A stretch of DNA of 8,797 nucleotides from positions 1 through 8,797 of the forward strand of contig JAQXIG010000067.1 of the NCBI GenBank assembly GCA_029007685.1, read 5' to 3'. Positions 4,700 through 8,797 of the stretch are shown piece after piece. The notes under the pieces are model-generated. The model worked only from the letters and a program-made list of their open reading frames with translations. It was not told where the DNA came from and searched no databases. The DNA comes from a bacterium. GTDB taxonomy: Bacteria; Bacillota_I; Bacilli_A; RF39; UBA660. Position 1 is the stretch's first letter; the number at the start of each line of letters is the position of its first letter. A program made the translations under genes and the position numbers.

Positions 4700-7093
4700 T
4701 CATATTTTGAGATCAAGTATGTAACTTAGAACATTGGCTAACACTCCATAATAAGGTGGAATTGATGAAATCATGTTTATTGAAGTATGTGGTATCGCTA
4801 TTTCTATCCTTTTTTTATCATTTTTAAAGATAGTGTCTATTACTTGATTATTGGATACTAATTGAATTTCTCTTATTTCTTCTTTTAACAGATAAGGAAA
4901 TGGAGCTTTGGTTTCCTTTAGATAATATTTCCCTAACGGTAAATTAAAAATATAGGCATTTCCTTCTGGATTGGTTTTTACTTTATATATCATCTTATTT
5001 TCTTTATTATAGAGTGTAAATTCGGTATTCGTGATGGGTGTTAAATTTTCATTATCTAATTTTTTAATCCTAATCGTTCCTTTTTTTAAAGTGTTTATTT
5101 TTTCTATGGTATTGGTTTGATGATTATCATTTATCTCTATATAATATTTTTGATGATCTGAATTATATAATGCTAAATTTTTAGTTTCTAATATATAGTA
5201 CTTTCCATATAATAAGGAATCAAAAACGATTTTTCCTTCGCTATTAGTTTGCTTTTGTTTGATTAATTGATCTTTAAAAAAATGAACTTTTCCATCTCCC
5301 GTTATAATATCTTCGCTAGCATATAAAGAAAACTCTACTTGTGATAAAGGGACGTGTTGATAAGTGAATTGGTCCTGTTCAATATTTAGTTGTTCTCCAT
5401 TTTTGATAATCTCTATACTGCCATACTTTTTATGATTTTCAATTTTTAGTTCTATCTTTTGTTGGTCATTATTCGGAACCTCAAATAAATAGGATTGTCT
5501 CATTTTTTCATAACCGACTGGTGATTCTACTTCTTCTAGATAATGCTTTCCAATTTTTAATTTAAATGGTAGTTCTAAGATTCCCATTTGATTCGTTTCG
5601 TATATCTCCTCATCTTTATATTTTAAATATTGATTAGTTTGTAGGTCTTTGATTTTAAATTGCGCTTTGGAAAAGCGAATTGGTAATTTCGTATCGGCAT
5701 CGATTTTCATAATTTTTACCTGTTTGGTAATTTCATGATTGATTATTTTCATTGTTTGAGAACTTTTGGTTTCCCCAGTAATTTTTATAGTTTGATCCTG
5801 TGCTAACTCATAATATTTTTTGCCTGTTTTTTGTTTTATTCTGTATGTTCCATATGGTAATATGATTTTCACTTTTCCGTCTTCATTGGTTTTTATTTCG
5901 GCAATTTTTTTATTTTGATTATTATATATTTCAAATACGGCATCTGCTTCTGGATATATTTTTTCTGAGTTACCATTTTTATAGTATTTTTGTAGTTCTA
6001 ATTCTTGTTTGATCACTTGATTTTCTAATGTTAAATGATGATGATATTGATTGTTTGTGATTGCGATTTGATAACTATTCTGATCTAATTGATATCCCTT
6101 AGCTGCTGTTATTTCTTTTATAATGTAACTTCCAAAGGCTAGATTCGTAAATGATGCTTGTCCCCTTTCATTTATACTAACCGTTTCTAATAATTGATTA
6201 TTTGTATTATATAAACCATATTGAGTACCTATTAATTTGGCTTCTCCTTGTGGGATATTCATTTTTGTTTCACTATCTACTTTTTGAATCTCAATCACTC
6301 CAGTTGTGGTATTTATATTTAAATATGCTTCTAATGGGCTGTAGTTTCCTCTTACTAGAACATCTTGACTATTGGGACTAGCATACACTAAGGTTGGCTT
6401 TTCACTACTACCTTTTTTTAATATAAGTTGGTTATTACCTTCTTTCAATCCTTTTATTTGTAGGATGTCATTTGATTTGGAAGCTTGAAGATTAGGATTA
6501 GGTACAATATGGTATTGTGTTAAGACGTGATTGGTATCTTCGATTATATGATCTTGATATAATAACAGCGTATAGGTTAATTTATGAAAACTAGGTAGTA
6601 CATTATGGTTTTTAACTAATTCTTCTAATTCATTTATTTTTGAATTATATTTGTTGGTTGGTTTTCCATTTAAATGATCTGTGAAATAAACAGTGCTATC
6701 CTCTGATATCGTTTGCCAGATTAAGACTTGAGTAATAGCATACCAGTCCATACTAGTATGATTGGAATAACCATATCCATAGTATGCTAATAACTCTACT
6801 CTTTGTCTTTTTTCTAACGAAATATTAGCATAATTCATGACATGAATGGATGACATTACTTCACTGGTGTTTAATCCTTCCCATAATTCTAAGCAATAAG
6901 CTAAGCTATTATCATTGACTCTTCTAAATATTCTCATTTGTTGATATTTACCAGTATTGGTGCTATTTTTGATTTTTTTGATATAGGCACCAGGTATATA
7001 TCCACTTTCATAGAATTTACTAGATTCTGCTTTTACTATACTTGGTACTGTGATTATAATACTGATCCATAATAATAGTAATATTTTTTTCAT
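4700..7093 (-). CDS. Thioester-domain surface adhesin with five SpaA/Cna-B repeats
   Basis: A 797-residue secreted, probably wall-anchored protein. Residues 1-22 form a signal peptide (MKKILLLLWISIIITVPSIVKA, cleavage before ESS). Residues about 40-170 form a thioester domain: Cys67 in AYCLELW and Gln122 in YAITQVLIW should form the Cys-Gln thioester used to attach covalently to host or surface ligands. A beta-rich linker (about 183-262) follows. Then come five SpaA/Cna-B-type domains, about 265-360, 363-455, 457-555, 557-668 and 671-760. Predicted isopeptide partners are K271/E327/N358, K369/Q421/N452, K463/E521/N553, K564/E636/N667 and K677 or K678/E727/N758. The second domain has Gln in the usual Glu position. 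The end, IPHTSIN plus a hydrophobic stretch, resembles a degenerate LPxTG signal but lacks a basic tail. AGGAG precedes the ATG by six bases. No sortase is nearby. Confidence 0.88.
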   Translation of the reverse strand: MKKILLLLWISIIITVPSIVKAESSKFYESGYIPGAYIKKIKNSTNTGKYQQMRIFRRVNDNSLAYCLELWEGLNTSEVMSSIHVMNYANISLEKRQRVELLAYYGYGYSNHTSMDWYAITQVLIWQTISEDSTVYFTDHLNGKPTNKYNSKINELEELVKNHNVLPSFHKLTYTLLLYQDHIIEDTNHVLTQYHIVPNPNLQASKSNDILQIKGLKEGNNQLILKKGSSEKPTLVYASPNSQDVLVRGNYSPLEAYLNINTTTGVIEIQKVDSETKMNIPQGEAKLIGTQYGLYNTNNQLLETVSINERGQASFTNLAFGSYIIKEITAAKGYQLDQNSYQIAITNNQYHHHLTLENQVIKQELELQKYYKNGNSEKIYPEADAVFEIYNNQNKKIAEIKTNEDGKVKIILPYGTYRIKQKTGKKYYELAQDQTIKITGETKSSQTMKIINHEITKQVKIMKIDADTKLPIRFSKAQFKIKDLQTNQYLKYKDEEIYETNQMGILELPFKLKIGKHYLEEVESPVGYEKMRQSYLFEVPNNDQQKIELKIENHKKYGSIEIIKNGEQLNIEQDQFTYQHVPLSQVEFSLYASEDIITGDGKVHFFKDQLIKQKQTNSEGKIVFDSLLYGKYYILETKNLALYNSDHQKYYIEINDNHQTNTIEKINTLKKGTIRIKKLDNENLTPITNTEFTLYNKENKMIYKVKTNPEGNAYIFNLPLGKYYLKETKAPFPYLLKEEIREIQLVSNNQVIDTIFKNDKKRIEIAIPHTSINMISSIPPYYGVLANVLSYILDLKI

Positions 7094-7179
7094 ATTTATC
7101 TCCTCTTCCTTCTACTAGTATTATTTCAGTTTTCTTTACAATTACTGCATCAGTTCTTCTTTGTATTTTTGGGAGAATG

Positions 7180-7212
7180 AAAAAAGTAATAGAACCAAGC
7201 TATTACTTTTTT
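7180..7212. terminator. Strong bidirectional terminator after the GtrA gene
   Basis: Perfect 13-bp inverted repeat AAAAAAGTAATAG (7180-7192) and CTATTACTTTTTT (7200-7212) around a 7-base loop. On the minus strand it lies about 50 bases after the GtrA stop and separates the GT2-GtrA operon from the adhesin gene, which should therefore have its own promoter in 7094-7179. I could not pick that promoter with confidence. Confidence 0.85.
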
Positions 7213-7261
7213 GAATTTGCTATACTCTTTTTTTGATTTTGCTTATATTTTAGAGTTAGAA

Positions 7262-7663
7262 TTATTTTTCGATAAATATTTTTCTCGTCACAAAATTCCA
7301 TACCATTACAATGGCAGTTGCGATTAATTTGGTAAGCATATAATGAATCTTTAATAAATCAGATCCTACATACATGACTACTTGATTAATTCCTAGTCCC
7401 ATTACACTGAGTACTACAAAGATGGTAATCTCTTTTACGGTTTGTTTCTTAGTTACATCAAATACCCATTTAATACTTAAGATATAATTAAAAATTAAGG
7501 ATACTCTAAAAGAAATAACTGAGGATATTAAATAATAGATATTTAGATATTCTGTTAAGATATAGAGTAAACCGTAGTCAATTAAGAAAGCAAGTCCTCC
7601 GACTATTCCAAACTTTAGGATTTGATCGACTAATTTTTTGTGTTTCTTTAACCATTCTTTCAT
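7262..7663 (-). CDS. GtrA-family membrane protein
   Basis: A 133-residue GtrA-like protein with four predicted membrane helices (about 16-38, 42-66, 78-98 and 105-125). Conserved family signatures are FNYILSIKWVF (58-68) and WNFVTRKIF (122-130). GtrA proteins are thought to help move polyprenyl-phosphate-linked sugars across the membrane, or to act with the GT2 enzyme that makes them. The start ATG overlaps the stop of the upstream GT2 gene as ATGA (7660-7663), so the two are translationally coupled and probably function together. Length and topology are normal for the family. The transported sugar is unknown. Confidence 0.88.
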   Translation of the reverse strand: MKEWLKKHKKLVDQILKFGIVGGLAFLIDYGLLYILTEYLNIYYLISSVISFRVSLIFNYILSIKWVFDVTKKQTVKEITIFVVLSVMGLGINQVVMYVGSDLLKIHYMLTKLIATAIVMVWNFVTRKIFIEK

Positions 7664-8583
7664 CTATTTTTCACCATTTCAGTTAATAATAATTCATATA
7701 ATTGGCGATGTTTTTTTACAATCACTTGGAGGATAATACCGCAGATCCATAACAATAACGTGATTACAAAGAAGATTCCGGAAACAATTAGACTTGGAAA
7801 TCTTGGTACTAATCCTGTTTTACAATATTCGATAAAGACAGGTAGTCCTAATAGTAAAGAGGCAATCAAGAATACTAAGGATAATAAACCAAAAAATAAT
7901 CCAGGACGATGTTCTTTAAATAAAGCCATAATTGTTTTTAATACTTTGAGGCCATCACTATATGTATTTAGTTTCGAAACACTCCCTTCTGGGCGATCGC
8001 GGTAAGTTACTGGAATTTCTACTAATTTGAAGTTTTTATCTACTGCATGAATCGTCATTTCTGTTTCGATTTCAAAACCTTTAGATAAAACAGGAAATCC
8101 TTTTACGAATTGATAACTAAAAGCACGATAACCAGTCATAATATCTTTGACATTATTTTTAAATAACTTATTGATTAACCACCTTACGATTTTATTTCCA
8201 AAATTATGGAATGGTCTTTTATTTTCGGTAAAATAAGTACTAGAAAGACGATCTCCTATTACCATATCAGCTTTTCCTTCTAAAATTAAATCACACATTT
8301 CGCGGGCGTTTTCAGCAGGATAGGTATCATCACCATCAATAATGAGATAACAATCAGCTTCGATATCTCTGAACATAGAACGCACTACATTACCCTTACC
8401 TTGTCGATGCTCATACCGAACTATAACACCAGCATTCTTGGCGATTTCATCAGTACAATCTGTTGAATTATTATCATATACATATATTTTAGCTTCAGGT
8501 AATACACTACGATAATCTTGCACTACCTTAGCTACTGTTAAAGCTTCGTTATAACAAGGTATTAAGACTGCTATCTTGCTCAT
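7660..8583 (-). CDS. DPM1-like glycosyltransferase family 2 with two C-terminal helices
   Basis: A 307-residue GT-A enzyme predicted to put a sugar onto polyprenyl phosphate for use by its GtrA partner. Features are the start IAVLIPCYNEA, DNNSTD (37-42), the DGDDTYP metal-binding segment (83-89), the conserved MTGYRAFS (149-156), FEIETEMTIHA (170-180) and the YRDRPEGSVSKLNTYSDG region (194-211). Two membrane segments follow, at about 228-252 and 262-290. This arrangement, with DGDDTYP and ETEM, is closer to DPM1-type enzymes than to the GtrB-like protein at 831-1775. The upstream site is a modest AAAGGCGG about ten bases before the ATG. The 8584-8666 region has only a weak -10-like TATATT (8622-8627) on the minus strand. 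It is the first gene of a two-gene unit with GtrA. Confidence 0.9.
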   Translation of the reverse strand: MSKIAVLIPCYNEALTVAKVVQDYRSVLPEAKIYVYDNNSTDCTDEIAKNAGVIVRYEHRQGKGNVVRSMFRDIEADCYLIIDGDDTYPAENAREMCDLILEGKADMVIGDRLSSTYFTENKRPFHNFGNKIVRWLINKLFKNNVKDIMTGYRAFSYQFVKGFPVLSKGFEIETEMTIHAVDKNFKLVEIPVTYRDRPEGSVSKLNTYSDGLKVLKTIMALFKEHRPGLFFGLLSLVFLIASLLLGLPVFIEYCKTGLVPRFPSLIVSGIFFVITLLLWICGIILQVIVKKHRQLYELLLTEMVKNR

Positions 8584-8666
8584 AAAAACTTACCGCCTTT
8601 AGCAAAGTAATTTTGTTATTCAATATATGTTAATTAGCACCTTCGAGGAAATATAAAAATATTGCC

Positions 8667-8696
8667 TTGCATTTAGTACTAACAATTGGCTATAAT
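8667..8696 (+). promoter_or_regulatory. Promoter of the divergent GT2 gene
   Basis: TTGCAT (8667-8672), an 18-bp spacer and a perfect TATAAT (8691-8696) give a predicted start near 8703 and a leader of about 24 bases before the ATG at 8727. It lies in the 143-bp divergent gap between two glycosyltransferase genes. Confidence 0.65.
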
Positions 8697-8726
8697 AGAA
8701 GCATAATAATAATTATCGAGGTAGTT

Positions 8727-8797
8727 ATGGATATTATTACTATTGTCGTACCATGCTTCAATGAACAGGAAGCGCTGCCATATTTTTATCAAGAATA
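8727..8797 (+). CDS. GtrB-like glycosyltransferase family 2, N-terminal fragment (runs off window)
   Basis: The first 23 residues, starting MDIITIVVPCFNEQEALPYF, carry the N-terminal nucleotide-binding strand and loop of a GT2 enzyme. They closely resemble the start of the GtrB-like protein at 831-1775 (ISIVVPCYNEEESIPIFYQE), including the shared FYQE. GAGGT ends four bases before the ATG, a slightly tight but usable spacing, and a good promoter lies upstream. The gene is cut by the window edge, so its membrane segments and length cannot be judged. It is transcribed away from the GT2-GtrA pair. Confidence 0.8.
   Translation, partial: MDIITIVVPCFNEQEALPYFYQE

Overview
The window looks like chromosome from a low-GC, Gram-positive bacterium, probably a gut-type Bacillota (Bacilli or Erysipelotrichia-like). 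It is strongly AT-rich and has AGGAGG-type ribosome binding sites. It encodes a secreted thioester/SpaA-fold surface protein with a sortase-like tail, so the cell should have a wall. TGA is used as a stop (for example between 2841 and 2843, and in the ATGA overlap at 7660-7663), which argues against the mollicute TGA=Trp code. Family assignments come from recognising sequence motifs; no database search was run.

Layout: (1) 1-602 is mobile-element debris: the middle of an IS1182-like transposase, broken by a frameshift, abutting a compact 97-bp hairpin element with 32-bp perfect inverted repeats. (2) 831-3983 on the minus strand is a four-gene glycosyltransferase operon: GT4 enzyme, Alg14/PssD-like subunit, Alg13/PssE-like subunit, then a GtrB/DPM1-like membrane GT2. 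It has a promoter at 4001-4029 and a terminator at 799-828. (3) 3984-4699 is a 0.7-kb gap. It is not empty: its first part has a plus-strand promoter, a near-ideal Shine-Dalgarno buried in a perfect 9-bp hairpin, a tiny TTG-started hydrophobic/basic reading frame and a symmetric A7/T7 terminator. Together these resemble a type I toxin or other regulated small-peptide RNA. (4) 4700-7093 (minus) encodes a 797-residue cell-surface adhesin with a signal peptide, a Cys-Gln thioester domain, five SpaA/Cna-B-like repeats and an atypical C-terminal anchor. (5) 7262-8583 (minus) is a translationally coupled GT2-GtrA pair that ends at a strong bidirectional terminator. (6) 8727-8797 (plus) is the start of another GtrB-like GT2, transcribed divergently.

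How the genes fit together: the enzymes are those of lipid-linked sugar production (GT2 plus GtrA) and stepwise glycan assembly (GT4, PssD/PssE). With a wall adhesin among them, this reads as a cell-surface glycan and adhesion region. No sortase, polymerase, flippase or nucleotide-sugar enzyme is visible, so the final product cannot be named.
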